DNA of 64,000 nt from positions 557,095,136-557,159,135 of the forward strand of contig NC_081413.1 in the NCBI RefSeq assembly GCF_030272615.1. Reading direction: 5' to 3'. Position 1 is the stretch's first letter; every line of letters begins with the position of its first letter. The position numbers were made by a program, and so were the translations under genes. Shown here in pieces: positions 36,101 through 47,609 of this stretch. The notes beneath the pieces were generated by a model. It did not search any database. It was not told the DNA's origin and saw nothing but the letters and a program-made list of their open reading frames with translations. This DNA is from Cryptomeria japonica. Taxonomy: Eukaryota; Streptophyta; Pinopsida; Cupressales; Cupressaceae.

Positions 36101-39100
36101 TTGGATTTTGCCTTCAAAAATGAACTGAGAGAGATTGCAGATTCCAAAATTGCACGTTGCCTTTATGGCAATGGGCTTTCTTTCAACCTTGTTAGATCAC
36201 CTTACTTTCGGGACATGGTGCATACTCTTTGCAATACACCTTCTGATTATGTTTGTCCAGGGTATGAAAAGGTGAGAACCACCTTATTGGCAAAGGAGAA
36301 AGCATCCATAGAGTTACAGTTGAAGGTCATCAAAGATACATGGCAGGAAACAGGTGTGACCATTGTTTCTGATGGATGGAAAGATTGTAAAAATAGGCCA
36401 TTGATCAATGTTATAGCAGTGTGTCCTAAAGGGGCAATGTTTTTGAAAGCAGTGGATAGTGAGGGGCAAGTGAAAGATGCAAGTTTCATTGCCAATATCT
36501 TGATAGAATGCATTGACATGGTGGGGCCTCAAAATGTTGTCCAAGTTGTAACTGACAATGCTAAAAATTGTAGGGCAGCAGGGACTATAGTGGAGGCTAC
36601 ATATGGTCACATCTTTTGGACACCATGCGCAGTACACTCACTCAATTTAATCATGCAAAAGCTTGGCACACAAATTGATTGGGTGAAAAAACTATATGCG
36701 GAGGGCGAGGAGATTCAAATGTTTGTGACTAATCATCATATGTCACAAGCCATTTTCAGGACCTTCTCCAAGTTGGAGTTGTTGAAGGTAATTTATAATT
36801 ACTAATTTTAAATTTTATTTTTTAATTTTTTAGTTTTAAATTTGTATTTTTTATAGACTTGCATTTGATATATGTTGTGTATTTTGTTATGTCATGTTAG
36901 GTTGCTGAAACACGATTTGCATCTCACACGCTCGTCTTAAGACGACTTCTGAAGGTGCGAGACGCCTTGAGTTCTATGGTCATCAACAGCTTGTGGAGTG
37001 TATGGAAGCAGTCCCACACAGAAAGAGCTCTAAAAGTAAGAGCATTGATCCTTAGTGAGAAATGGTGGGATGATGTGGAATATGTTTTGAATTTCACTGA
37101 GCCCATCATGAGCATGATCAGGTATGCTGATACTGATCGCCCATGTTTGGGCAAGATTTATGATGGCATGGATTGCATGGTGGAAAAAATAAAAGAAGTA
37201 ATAAATAGAAAAGAAAATGACCCAACGGAAACATTTTTCAAAGTTGTGCAGAAAATTGTTGTTGACCGTTGGAACAAGATGACCACCCCCTTACATCTCT
37301 TAGCATTTGCTTTGACGCCAAAATTTTATAGTGCAAAGATGCTTGCAACACCAAGGAGGGTGCCACCATATAGAGATGCAGAGGTTGCTTCTGGCTATAG
37401 GGCTGCCTTTAAAAAGATATATCAAGATGAGGAGACAAGAAATATTGTCATGAGGGAGTTTGGCCAATTTGTATCTGCAAAAAATCATGATGTTGTAGCT
37501 CTTAATGCTAGATATGGGATGGATGCTGATGAGTGGTGGTATGTACATGGTCAAGGCTCCATTTACTTGCAGCCTCTTGCAATTAAACTTAACTCCCAAG
37601 TATGTATCTTTTTATTTTTTATTTTTATAGTTTTCCAATTCCATTTGATGCTATCATTTTTTCATTTTATAATTTTAATTTGTAAATTTCTAATTATGTT
37701 TTAACTTTTAACAGGTTGCAAGTTCTTCTTCAGCTGAGCGGAATTGGAGTACATACTCCTTCATCCACTCAGTCAAACGTAATCGTTTGGGTGCAAAGAA
37801 AGCTGAGGATTTGGTCTACGTACACTCCAACCTTCGTTTGTTGTCACATAAGGACCCTGAATATAGTGAGGGTGTAACAAGGAATTGGGATCTAGCCCCT
37901 GAGTGTGCTGATTTAGATGCTACAGTTGCACAACTTTGCCAAGTCTCTATAGACGAGGCGGTTATGGAATTTGAGAGAGACATAGCTAGTGGGAGTGGCA
38001 TTCCATTTGATATTGGTTCAATTGATGTTGAATTTGAACCACTTGATGACCGTGAGCTTGGGTTGGATGCTTCAGATGAAGATGAATATGGAATTTAAAT
38101 CCCATAGATGGCTTGTAATTTGAATGTTTAACTTTATACTTTATTGTGTCATGACATTTTCACATTTTGAAACTTGAAACTTGAATATTATCTTTTTTGC
38201 AAATTATGAATATGATATTACATTTATGATTTATGATATATCAATATCAGAATATTTATTGGCATTGGCAATTATGGATTTATGATTTATTGATTTATGA
38301 TTTATCTGTTATCATCTATGTATCATTGTATGGGAAAGTTACATTGTATGTTTGATGTTTCATATTTGTATGTTTGAACTGTGAACATATATAATTTTGA
38401 TGTTTGAAGTTTGAACATATATATATATATATTAAAAAAAATTAAAATATATATATATATGTACGGACGAACCCGTACCCGTACCCAAAAAAAAAAAATT
38501 TTTGCCGAATCCGCGAACCCGTACCCAAATCCGAACCCGAATCCGAACCGGAACCGGTAACTTAGAACAATATGGTTCAAATCACCAATCAGTTACGTCT
38601 CTGCTGCAGGAACTTCACTAGGCCCAACAACCGAGAAAGCCTTAGAAACCATAGGTGCATAGAGGAAGCCCCTACAGAAGCTGCAAACAGAGGGGCAGAA
38701 GCAAAAGAGGTTAGCCCAACAGTCTTGGGGCAATAGAGAGCAATCTCATCCAGAGCCCTCTCCACTGCAGAAAGAGACTTCGCAGATCAAGGGGCCTCCC
38801 CGTCCATAGCATCCTCCACAATGTCGAAAATATCGAAATCCATATAGTCCCAACAATCCCCTTCACCATTGAAGCAGATCCTTTCTCCAGAGTTATCATT
38901 CTCGGCCTCCAAATGGGCAAGCACAAGGGCTCTTAGCAAAATGTCAAGAAGGAGAACGAAGTCATCATCTGAGGGGCATTCGCTATCTCCTTCATCTTCA
39001 AAACAGCCATCACTTGCACCAGAACCAAAGGGTCCACCTCCAACGCCAATGGCTAGGGTTTTTGTTGCTATAGCATTTTCCCTAGCTCTCGCTCTTGTCT

Positions 39101-42100
39101 CCATCTTCTCAATCTTTTACTTTTTACAAATGAAATGTTATTACATTAACATCAGTGATAAATGTCTATGTAAGTGTATTCTAACATTATATCTAATATC
39201 CAGATGTTCATTTGCAAAAAAAACTGATAACATAACTGGAAATGACCCTCACAGACAGCAATATGTTAAAAGCATGCATCCCTATGATCTTCACCGGTTT
39301 AATAAATTCATATGGTGTGATCCTTCAGACCACTTAACAGGATATAACAAAGTCATTACTAGTTCAGCTTGAGGAGAGCATTTAACATTCTTTGTCCTTT
39401 TGATCTATAAAGGAACCATAGTCATGGCTCGGTAACAATTACCAACACTGCTGACACATTTACAATGATCCTATCTATAATTTTTTTGTTAAAACATTAA
39501 TAAGTCTCCATGTTGAACAATGTAAAACAATATCTTCAAAGTTGCATGGACACGGATATGAATACAAGTACGGATACGGATATTTTTAAAGACCGCAATA
39601 TGGATACAAATGGATACGACATTCATACAATTCATATTTAACACAATTTTCCAAGTTATTAGAGGAGAATTGCTACATAAATAAATATAAGTTGATTTGA
39701 CAATTTACAAGATGCAAACATAGTAGAGTTGCATTGAAAGATAGCCCAAAAAAATGGGTGGCTGAAATAGAAAAACAATTCGTTTGTCTTTTCTCATTTG
39801 GTGTAGGTTTTCTTTATGCCAATTTTTTTTAAGAAAAATGCATGAATTAAATTTTTTAAAATTAAATTTAGGAAGATTTATGTCAAATTTTAAAGAAATC
39901 AAATCACATATCCAGCATGGTTGGAAAATCAAGGTTTTTAGGGCACATGTGGGTACAGTATCTGACATATATCCGGGCCATATCAGATACAGGGATACAC
40001 ACGCCTAGGGAGGGACAGGAGTATCTGCCTACTCTGAACATCCCTGAACAAGAAGGTCCCTTAAATATTTGTGTGTGCATCTTCTCTAATATGTACTATG
40101 ACTGCTATCTAAACTTCAGAAGTCTTAAGAATCATCATTAAAAGTAAATGTCTTGAGAACTGCAGAAATAATTAAAAATGCAATTTACAATTAAAAGACT
40201 GTTTCACACTTTGCATGGTTGGTGATAGACTGGATCTTATACAGAGAGAAAGATTAGAGTGCATGATTCCTACAGAAGTTTCATGTGTTCTTCAAAACCT
40301 TAAAATATAGTGGTTCTATAATGATAAAATGAAAAAGTGAAAAAAAAAATCATGAGCAATACCATCAAGACAAGTGGGACAGATGTCTTCCTCTTCTATG
40401 AGAGCTATTGCAGATTCAACAGTCAGCATTGTCTTCGAAGATTGGCACTTCTCTGGCATTTCAGTACAATAGCCTTGGCTCTGCTCTTCGCTATCAACTC
40501 CAATCTTTTTCTGCAGTGTAGTTAAAGTTTCACCGCAAGTGCCATTATCTCTTCTAAGAGGCTCAGATTCTTCATGCAAATAAATACTTGTCTTTTCACG
40601 CCTTGATACCAGCCCATCACGCTGTAAGTGAAGATATCTAGGATCTACATCATATGGTAAGGGTCTTGGAGGTGGGCGATATGTATCAGGTGGAGAAGTA
40701 TCAGGAGAAGAAATACCTAACAATCCAGCTGACGCAGAAGATGCTGAAGCAGCACCTCGCCGATCAACCCTACCAAAGGCTGTAGAATACTGCATGATGC
40801 AAGAATAAACAGGAAAGAATATATTAGACCATTCTTTTACAAAGTTCTAAATTATCTGCAACACAGGTAATGCATATAATTATTTCAATTACATTTACAA
40901 TGAAATATATATTGTATTCTAGCAATGTACAAAAATTCAATGGAATATAAAGCTTTGACTAATTATTTGGCTACCTTTCTAAAAGCAAAATTTCAAACAT
41001 TTCTATATATATATAAAGAAAACAATATGAGATGTTCTCAAAGCTCCACCATTTGTACAGACTACCAGCAGAAAACGGTACAGCCAATTCACATTATATT
41101 GTAATAGTAACAGTTCCAATGCTCCACCCATAAGGCTGCCAATCCAGTTGCAGTAAAAGTTGAAACCAATATTGGCATGCATCTCTAAAATTAATGCTAA
41201 AAGGCAAAAGCCCAGAACACACACTTAGACAAACAACTATAGAAATTTTCAGATTGGACGAAGAGAAGTGAGTCAAGAATTTTATGTGTTTCTCTTTGCC
41301 GGATTTACAATTTTAGCTATAATATCAGTTATATTTAGCTGGTCACAATAATAATGTTGATAGTTATCAAGTCAACAGCATCTAGTTCTCTTTAAATAAT
41401 GTTGTTCCAACAGATGACATTCAGCATATAAAGCTGAAATAAATTTCCTTCTAAATATCACATCAAGTGGTTTATTGCAAGATCATAACCCTTGTTGTAA
41501 AAGATCAAATGTGGAATTTTCCAACAAGTTGGGAAGCAAATAAATACACATAAAAACTCATACATCAGGATGTTATTTTAATATTTGGCATTAACATGAC
41601 TGGGAGCTTCCTATATACTACACAGCAATCTCTTTTACACCTACAAATTAAATTAATTTAAGTGATTGATGGGTAGGATTCATCAGGTAATCCAACCTTC
41701 TGAAACTTTAAAAAAAAAAGTCCAGTGCAAATTTAGTTCAGGGAAAAAATTACTACAACTAAGAGTGGACCAGAACTGGGATAAACAAATATATAGGTGG
41801 CTGCATCCTCAAAGTGCAAAGTCGAACAAAGCATGTTAACTGTATTTAGAAAAAATAATGTTTTATAGCAGAGAACACTCAAAAAGAAATATATTAAAGA
41901 TCTAAATTCTACAAACTTCAACCTGGATTAGAATAGACATAAAGCATAGGCTACTCATGACACTGCCAAACAATAAACATTATATATATTTGTCCAGATG
42001 CAGATATTTTTTGGATATTGAAATCAATATAATTTCATTAGAACTTGGAAAGAATTTGTTAAACATAATTTAGCCTGATTTTCCTTATTATCCATACTCA

Positions 42101-45100
42101 GAAAACAATATATGTCTAGCTTTTTGTTGCCATATTAAGAATACTATCATATGGACAGCATATAGCTGCCAGTTTAGTAGAGACATTTTAGAAGATAATT
42201 TTCAGTTTGCGCAATTGAAACATAAAGCCCTCAACCTTTGCCACTGCAATGAAAGAAATTATATTAATTCCCGCAAGAGGATAAGAGAAGTCAATGGAAC
42301 CCATATGGCAGTAGCAGTTTCCCTCTCATCACATATAAGTTATAACATGAATACAGTATTAGAGAAATTTTAGAAGATAATTTTCAGTTTTTTGCATTTG
42401 AAACATAATGCCCTCAACCTTTGCCACTGCAAAGAAAGAAATTATATTAATTCCCGCAGGAGGATAACAGAAGTCAATGGAACTCATATGGCAGTATCAG
42501 TTTCCCTCTCATCACATATAACATGAATACATTGTTGTTAGCTATGTTGTTTATACTTTATTATGATAAGTTGTGACTGCCTTCTATTTCCTGAGCCATG
42601 CTGCTGCTGTTTCTGCTGACATGCATCCCCTGTTCCTCATGGATTTTATTTTCTTTGATCCATTCCCTTGGCAATTCATATAGAGGCCATCATTTGCCCA
42701 TAAGTTGATGCAAGGGCATTTGAGTCCACAAGCAATCCCGAATCCCTAAAAGCATTAGCAGGTTGTGTTTCCATTTTTTCTTCAGTTTCGATGTGTTCAC
42801 TACTTTGTGGCTTCATGTCAACTTGCATTCTCGGGAGTGCTATAGAAAAAATACAGCTTTGTTTATTTGTTTGATCTACTTGTGATTATGCTTCAAGGTA
42901 CCCGCAGGTTGCTTCAGTCTCCTTTCAACTGCTATAAGTCAATTTCATTTGTTTATAAGCTGTTCTGCTGCAGGACCTGTATATTTCTGCTACAGGGACC
43001 ATGTATTTAGATGGTGCGTGTGTTGTTTTAAGTGTTTATGCCCAGGTGACATGCTGCAACAGGAATTATAAAGGCTAATACCGAAATTAATATTTAGTGT
43101 TGATTAGATGAGGCTATTGTTATTGCATAGGATGTACTTTAAAAGTTCTCAGCTGTCTTCTTCTAAACAAAAGGTGCTTTTTGCCTTTTCCCAATCTTAG
43201 TGGCTTCATGAGAGTTTGATTGCTTTAGAAATACAGTGATTTTTTCTATATTTGTAGCAGAGTTTTTACATAAGGCAGCTGATTCTGAAGGTCGTGGTTT
43301 TATTTCCTTACGTTTGGGCAGCTAACATCTCTCCTTCCTTTGGTGGTGGCTAATGGTATGCTTACCTGGGATATTTCATATGTTCTTGGCACTAGCATTC
43401 TATTAATTGCCTATTTCTTTTGCTTTTCCCTTGGGGCAGGCCTTTTCCTGGCCAGTTCCTTTGCTGCTCAAACTGTTTACCCGTTCCTTGCCCATATGGT
43501 AATCTTCTATCTTGCATTAGTCAAGTTTCTTCTTTGACAGCAAGGCAATATTTCCTTCGTTGTTTTATCTTGCTGCAACTGGGCTGTCGTCATTTTCTGT
43601 TGCTGCATCTTGACTGCTCAACTATTCCTTGGCTAGCATTTTTTTTTTTCCTCCATGGCTATGATCAATTCCTTAACTCTGTAGCGATTTCCACCACAGG
43701 CTTCAACTGTTTGCTTGTGACTATTTTCTTGATTGCTAGCATGAAAATACCAGTTGGTAACAGGATCTGTAACAGCTTCTTGACTAGGATAATTATTGTT
43801 GTATATGATGTAAATTTTCTATTTACGGGCTCTCTCAATAATAACTATTTAAAGGAATGGTTTGGTAAGGAGAGTAGAGAAGAATATCTCTCTTCATGAG
43901 AGTAGACAAGGCTCATGGAGAGAGGGAACCTCTGTAGAAAGAGGAATAAAATTTTATTGAACAAAATTAGAGTGAAGACCCCTGAACATGAAAAGGGTAT
44001 GTTAATGAAAACAAGACTGCATGAAGCCTCATTGTGAGAAGAGATACAGATTATAGATTTTTGTGTAGTTCACTATAGCATCATGTATTTGTAATGCAAG
44101 TTGTTTGCTGCCAAAGGCAACCAATAAAAGTTATTGTAGCATTTTTAATTTACTTTCATTGTACACGGATGTGTCATAAATTGTGTGGGCTGCTATACTG
44201 GGTAGTTTTTTAGTAGACCCCCTAGTCTAGACTGCATCATGAGTAAATCTAGATATAACAGAAAATAACTAGGGTAAGAAATGACCCTAGGAGATGAAAA
44301 AGTGATTAAGGATAGAACACTAAAAACCAATGAAAGCAAAAAAAGAGCAGTAATCCCAAACCAATTAAATACTAGAAATAAATTAATAATATATCAGTTC
44401 AAATCTACTAGCCATGTTAAGAGACGATTCCACAAGAAATGTACCAGCAGAAAGCAAAGAGGATTCAAAATACCCTAGCCATCTCAAGACAGGATTCCAC
44501 AAGAAAAAGAAGCAAGCTAAAAGACAGCTTCCCGATCCATGTCAAAGGTCTGAGCAGAAAGAACTAACTTTAATCACCATCCCCCGACATCAAAGAACCA
44601 GTGCAGGATCTGAAAATATCAATTGGGCAATCTAAGAAGGATGTAGAGTACTTCTCAAACCTCTTGTAACTCAAATTCTACAATCCTTTCTTCAAACTCA
44701 ATCGAAAACAGGAGTTTCTGGTGTAATGTCCCTGCTTTGAAATTGAAACCTAGATTTAAAACCTTGAAATCAAATTTGATAATTCCTATTTGGGAATTAC
44801 AAGAATGCTTCATTGAATTCAGTTTTTGAGATTAAAATATTCAGAAATACTAATATTTTATTAAGACAATGTGTTTTAGATTAAAAGAATTTGAAGAGTG
44901 GGGCAGCTGTGAGCAGTCGCTGCAAGACAAGGAAGAATTACACTCTAAACAGCTACTGATTTCAAGTGCTGAATAAGGCAAAACCAGATCAGCAAATAAG
45001 ACAAAGACAAGAGTCACAGGTGTTTATCCTAAGCATAAGAAGACAAAGGGTTATCAAAGGGGAAAGGAATCGTCAAAATTAAAAGGCAGCTCTAGAAGGA

Positions 45101-47609
45101 AGAAATTTAGAGTCAGCCATTTGCATTTAATAATATTACAAAATGAAATTGAAAAAAATTTATAATCAAGAGACATTTGACTCTTGGAGGAATACTCTAT
45201 TTAAGAGAGTCAAACAAAGGTGAAGAGGGCATCATAGAGAAACAATTTATTATCTGATTTTACTACTTGTGGAGCATGAACTATGGTTCAATTAACCTGA
45301 GGACAAAACTCCTCTAGGCCTGACAATTAAAAGACAAAAACCCTTTTCTTTTCCTTGTAGAGTTGGTGGACGAAAAACCCTTATTTCAAAGGCATTTTAA
45401 TCCCGGTAAGAGATGAGGACGGGATCATGCCCCGAGTGAATTTGGCAGAATCAGTCCTTAGTTCTCAGCCAAAGAGATTTCACCCTAAAGGCTCATGCTC
45501 CCATATCAGGTAGATTAAAGTTCTCTGTGGATGAAATAAAATCCTCCATCAAAAAAAGACATTACAAAGATATTTTAATAAAAATAGATCACTGTAGATT
45601 TGAGAAAATTTAACTGATAAAAAGGATTAAGTCCTATCCCTCTGAGATACATTCGAAGCATTAAATCTAAACTATGTAAAAAACTGTTGAAACTACAATT
45701 TCTAGGTTGATTGCATGCTTGCAATTAATTGTGCAACTATTATTGTGAGAAAGGTTTTATTATATCTAAAGAAAACAATGAAAACCTAAAAAGGGGCATT
45801 ACATCTGTCCAATGTTTCTTGAAGGTAAGGCACCAATTCAAAAAATTCTACCAGCCTACCATTCTTACCACTCTCACATACTCATTTGTGAACCCTAAAT
45901 GCTATCTTGCTTCCTTATTCAGTAGAAAATATAAAATCTCTGACAAGATTTATGGAAAGGAAGTCCTTCAAAACTCAGTTCTTGGCATGGTGTGATTTCA
46001 CGTAAATGTACAAGGAGATTGCTACATAAATTCAAATTATGCCAACCAGCCTCAGTAAGATTCCAAGGGATCGTAGTATACATCCACAAGATAGAAAAAG
46101 AAAACTAAACATTAACTTATACCTACAGGATGACAGAAAAAGGAAATTCTTCAACTGAATCAGCTGATACTGGGATAGCAAACATTTAACTCCTAGAATT
46201 TATGTGATGCTAATTGCTGCTTTTTGGTGTGGCTTGGATTAAAAACATTAGTAAAGGCTTAGCATTTGTGTGATGTTAACAACAACTTTTGTGATGTGAT
46301 TCCATAAATTTCAACATTGAGGTGTGTGATGTGATTAGATGTATGTTAATGTGCTCAATTGTATGCAAGAGGTTCAATTAACAAGGAAAACCCATTTAAT
46401 TTTTTCCACTAACAGATATTAGTCAGTTCCATTATTCAAGACTTAACTTTAACTAAATGGCAATGTATTGGTGTAATTATTGAATCAGGTCGGTACATAT
46501 TTTTCATGCCTTTAGAAGCTTCATTGGTATTTTAAATTTTTTCCTAAGGTGTAATGACAGTAAATCCTAATGATTTTGGTATAGCTTTCATAATAATATT
46601 TCAATTTGTATGTTCCACGCTCGTCTTGTGTATGGTTCTATTCTTTCTAATAAATTGTGTATGTGACTTTTAAGCAAACATTTCAATCACAAAAATTAGT
46701 CTAGATACCACTGCTGGATGAAAGTGCACAAACATTTGAAATCACGTGACTACAATGAGCACCATGCATGCCATTCTAATGGTTCCACTACTTGGCCTAT
46801 TAAGTCACATGTATTAGACTTGACTATTTGTTCCTTATGATGGTATAAAGTTTTTGTTCTTCATGATAACAACAGGATACAAAATATATTGAACTTCAAG
46901 AAAGGTAATTATTTACCGTTTCAAAAAACTCAGAAGATAAATAGAACTAAATAGCATTTAAGAAACTTAGGTAATAATAAACCTTGTGTTTCAATATCAT
47001 ATCACACACGCACACACAACAGTTCATGCAATCCACAAAAGAAGCATCCAAAATAAAAAATTATAAAAGGAAGGATAAAAACCTTCAATTTTAAGAAATA
47101 ATAAACTTTCTTTTTGAATCATACAAAACAGACACCACCATGACATACAGCATTAAAATTTTACTACACAGTTAAATATAACAATTGTTGCCTCTCTCAT
47201 TGCTCATTATATTCATTAACGAGAAGATAACAGACACAATATAAGCACCTCATTCAAACGAAATACTACTCAATAAATATTAAAATATAGTTGCTAACTC
47301 CTTAACAAGAACAAGAAATAAAAAAGCTTCAGAAATGCAACAACATTTGAAATTTATAGTTTAAGAGGACATCTTTTATTTGGAATAAAACAACCAATCT
47401 CAAGAAATTACACTACCCAAAAAAAAAAGAAAAATAACATGAACTTATCACAAGTACATCTGGAATCACATATTAAGAGGGCATACCATGCTTAGAATCC
47501 GGTGGACACAACACCTGACACACAAGCAACGCTGATATATGGATCCATTGGGATAAGATGCATATTCTTCCAGGTCTTCCTGGCTTGGACAGCAACATAA
47601 AGCTCCCAT
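27083..47609 (-). CDS. RING-H2 E3 ubiquitin ligase, At3g02290-like (four coding exons)
   Basis: Coding exons on the minus strand are 47487-47609, 40363-40789, 28623-28732 and 27083-27109, all with GT-AG introns, giving 228 residues. The start MGALCCCPSQEDLEEY resembles this family's Gly/Cys-rich N-terminus (possible acylation, inference). The middle carries YRPPPRPLPYDVDPRYLHLQ, DGLVSRREK and HEESEPLRRD. The RING-H2 finger spans residues about 175-218 (CPTCLDEYT ... CGHHFHLGC ... CPVCGKEMVF) with all eight ligands in C3H2C3 order. Such proteins pass ubiquitin from an E2 to a target, which is unknown here. Length matches the roughly 230-residue family. Introns of 6.7, 11.6 and 1.5 kb are full of repeats. 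Joints rest on reading frame and homology, not transcripts. Confidence 0.9.
27136..28622. other. intron 3 of the RING gene
   Basis: No inserted element or gene recognised. A minus-strand open run at 27124-27360 is probably chance or intronic sequence. Confidence 0.6.
28623..28732 (-). CDS. RING gene exon 3
   Basis: Acceptor TTTTGCAG, 110 nt completing the Glu codon and encoding YTTENPKISTQCGHHFHLGC to CPVCGK, donor GTATCT, phase 0. It holds six of the eight zinc ligands. Confidence 0.93.
28733..33287. other. intron 2 of the RING gene, 3' part
   Basis: No complete element seen. Near 31620-31960 (plus) short coding-like pieces (WHGVVLIGWSKGWFAI; YCYKECNKVANLPTNAR) hint at a decayed LINE-type domain. 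Near 33201-33214 the minus strand reads CCAACATTTGGTGTCAGAG, resembling an LTR end plus a Met-tRNA primer site. Neither could be extended. Confidence 0.45.
33425..33490. repeat. 33-bp tandem repeat, two copies
   Basis: The unit ACTACAAGCAGCGCAACAG plus AGCTACAAGGAGCA occurs twice, in frame with the ORF1 reading. Confidence 0.9.
34932..35054. repeat. perfect 60-bp-arm palindrome, GC-rich
   Basis: Left arm 34932-34991 and right arm 34995-35054 are exact reverse complements over 60 bases, separated by CAT. The arms hold GGGTCC/GGACCC words and a run of seven C or G. It lies 71 bp inside the left end of the hAT element. The overlapping ORFs on both strands, rich in Pro and Gly, mirror each other and are artefacts. 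Confidence 0.95.
35369..35582 (+). other. probable 5' UTR intron of the hAT transposase gene
   Basis: Donor AAAG/GTAAGTGAAT at 35368/35369 and acceptor TTCATTTTAG/GTGC at 35582/35583, T-rich between, 26 bp upstream of the ATG. Confidence 0.65.
35609..38098 (+). CDS. hAT transposase with BED finger, DUF659 and C-terminal dimerisation domain
   Basis: Coding exons 35609-36787, 36901-37599 and 37715-38098 join in phase 0 at GT-AG introns (AAG/GTAATT...TTAG; CAA/GTATGT...ACAG) and give 753 residues without a stop. A BED zinc finger spans about residues 33-81 (ligands C52, C55, H69, C81). The DUF659 region follows at about 200-350. Catalytic acidic candidates are D255 (VSDGW), D316 (VTDNA) and E634 (SSSSAERNWS), matching the hAT D-D-E pattern. 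The C-terminus has the dimerisation signature NWSTYSFIHSVKRNRL. An acidic tail (DASDEDEYGI) closes it. The protein would cut and rejoin the element's TIRs in the nucleus. It looks potentially functional or recently active; expression is unknown. Confidence 0.93.
38460..38565. repeat. hAT right subterminal repeats and TIR
   Basis: Repeats of AACCCGTACCC and CCGAACCCGAAT variants lead into the terminal GAACCGGTAACTTAG. Such clustered short motifs are typical transposase-binding sites in hAT ends. Confidence 0.7.
39140..40362. other. intron 2 of the RING gene, 5' part
   Basis: Two patches rich in GGATACGGATA-type words, near 39548-39625 (ACACGGATATGAATACAAG) and 39950-40000 (GGGATACACACGCC), may be the ends of a small degraded transposon; I could not pair them. 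No gene seen. Confidence 0.4.
40363..40789 (-). CDS. RING gene exon 2
   Basis: Acceptor GCAG, then YSTAFGRVDRRGAAS; ends in EEEDICPTCLD plus one base before donor GTATTG (phase 1). Carries the conserved PPPRPLPYDVDPRY segment and the first two RING cysteines. Confidence 0.92.
40790..44721. other. intron 1 of the RING gene, 3' part
   Basis: Between 42540 and 43900 the plus strand is T/G-rich with two open runs (43340-43537, 43420-43899) that lack a recognisable domain; I treat them as chance. The rest shows no element I can name. Confidence 0.5.
42180..42533. repeat. tandem duplication of about 175 bp
   Basis: Unit 42180-42359 recurs at 42360-42533: TTTTAGAAGATAATTTTCAG, CCCTCAACCTTTGCCACTGC and TTTCCCTCTCATCACATATA are in the same order in both. 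Confidence 0.9.
44722..45804 (+). mobile_element. solo LTR A, TGTAATGTCC family
   Basis: Begins TGTAATGTCCCTGC, ends AAAAAGGGGCATTACA, so the ends are nearly perfect inverted repeats. Flanks TCTGG and TCTGT may be a 5-bp target duplication with one mismatch. A TATA-like CTATTTAAGAG lies about 465 bp in. No internal region adjoins it. It sits in intron 1 of the RING gene. Confidence 0.65.
45805..47486. other. intron 1 of the RING gene, 5' part
   Basis: AT-rich, no element or gene recognised. Confidence 0.55.
47487..47609 (-). CDS. RING gene exon 1
   Basis: 41 codons, MGALCCC to HRILSM, then donor GTATGC, phase 0. The frame is open further upstream, but MGALCCC matches the family start. Confidence 0.85.

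Larger units (their letters stand above)
34861..38565 (+). mobile_element. complete hAT DNA transposon
   Basis: 3705 bp bounded by a perfect 8-bp target duplication AACAATAT (34853-34860 and 38566-38573), the length diagnostic for hAT. The ends CTATGATACCGGTTC (34861-34875) and the reverse complement of 38551-38565, CTAAGTTACCGGTTC, match at 13 of 15 positions. Subterminal regions are repeat-rich: GGTCCTGGTCC on the left, AACCCGTACCC and GAATCCGAACC on the right. Inside is an uninterrupted three-exon transposase. It inserted into the decayed LINE ORF1 within intron 2 of the RING gene, so it is younger than that LINE copy. Confidence 0.93.
33413..39104 (-). pseudogene. LINE ORF1 protein (DUF4283 plus CCHC knuckle), split by hAT
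   Basis: The N-terminal acidic part is 39104-38787 (METRARARENAIATK ... DIVEDAMDGEAP), followed by a stop and shifted frames to 38574. Then comes the hAT insertion, and the frame resumes from 34852 down. The DUF4283 region lies about 34410-34030 (KVTAMAYNCFLFPF, EGPWFLGLNG, IKIPVWVQLLRLPLEF, LYARFCVLVEINK). A zinc knuckle follows near 34000 (CNFCSKVGHSTYAR; fourth ligand Cys changed to Arg). Such proteins bind RNA in LINE particles. Several frameshifts and stops show it is dead. Near the C-terminus an 11-residue repeat (CSSVALLVVAP) is doubled. Confidence 0.75.
33302..39125 (-). mobile_element. ORF1-only LINE-type retroposon (interrupted by a hAT element)
   Basis: Direct repeats ACAAATGAAGTGTT (33288-33301) and ACAAATGAAATGTT (39126-39139), one mismatch in 14, flank the unit. 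On the minus strand it begins about 20 bases before ATG 39104 and ends TTAATAAAA. Without the nested hAT it is about 2.1 kb and contains only a LINE ORF1-type gene, with no endonuclease or reverse transcriptase. It is a non-autonomous LINE derivative or a retroposed ORF1 mRNA. It lies in intron 2 of the RING gene, in the same orientation as the gene. Confidence 0.7.

Noticed and set aside
43340..43899. Hydrophobic ORFs that could be a membrane protein
   Set aside because: Two overlapping frames in T-rich intronic DNA of the opposite-strand RING gene; no recognised motif or splice support.
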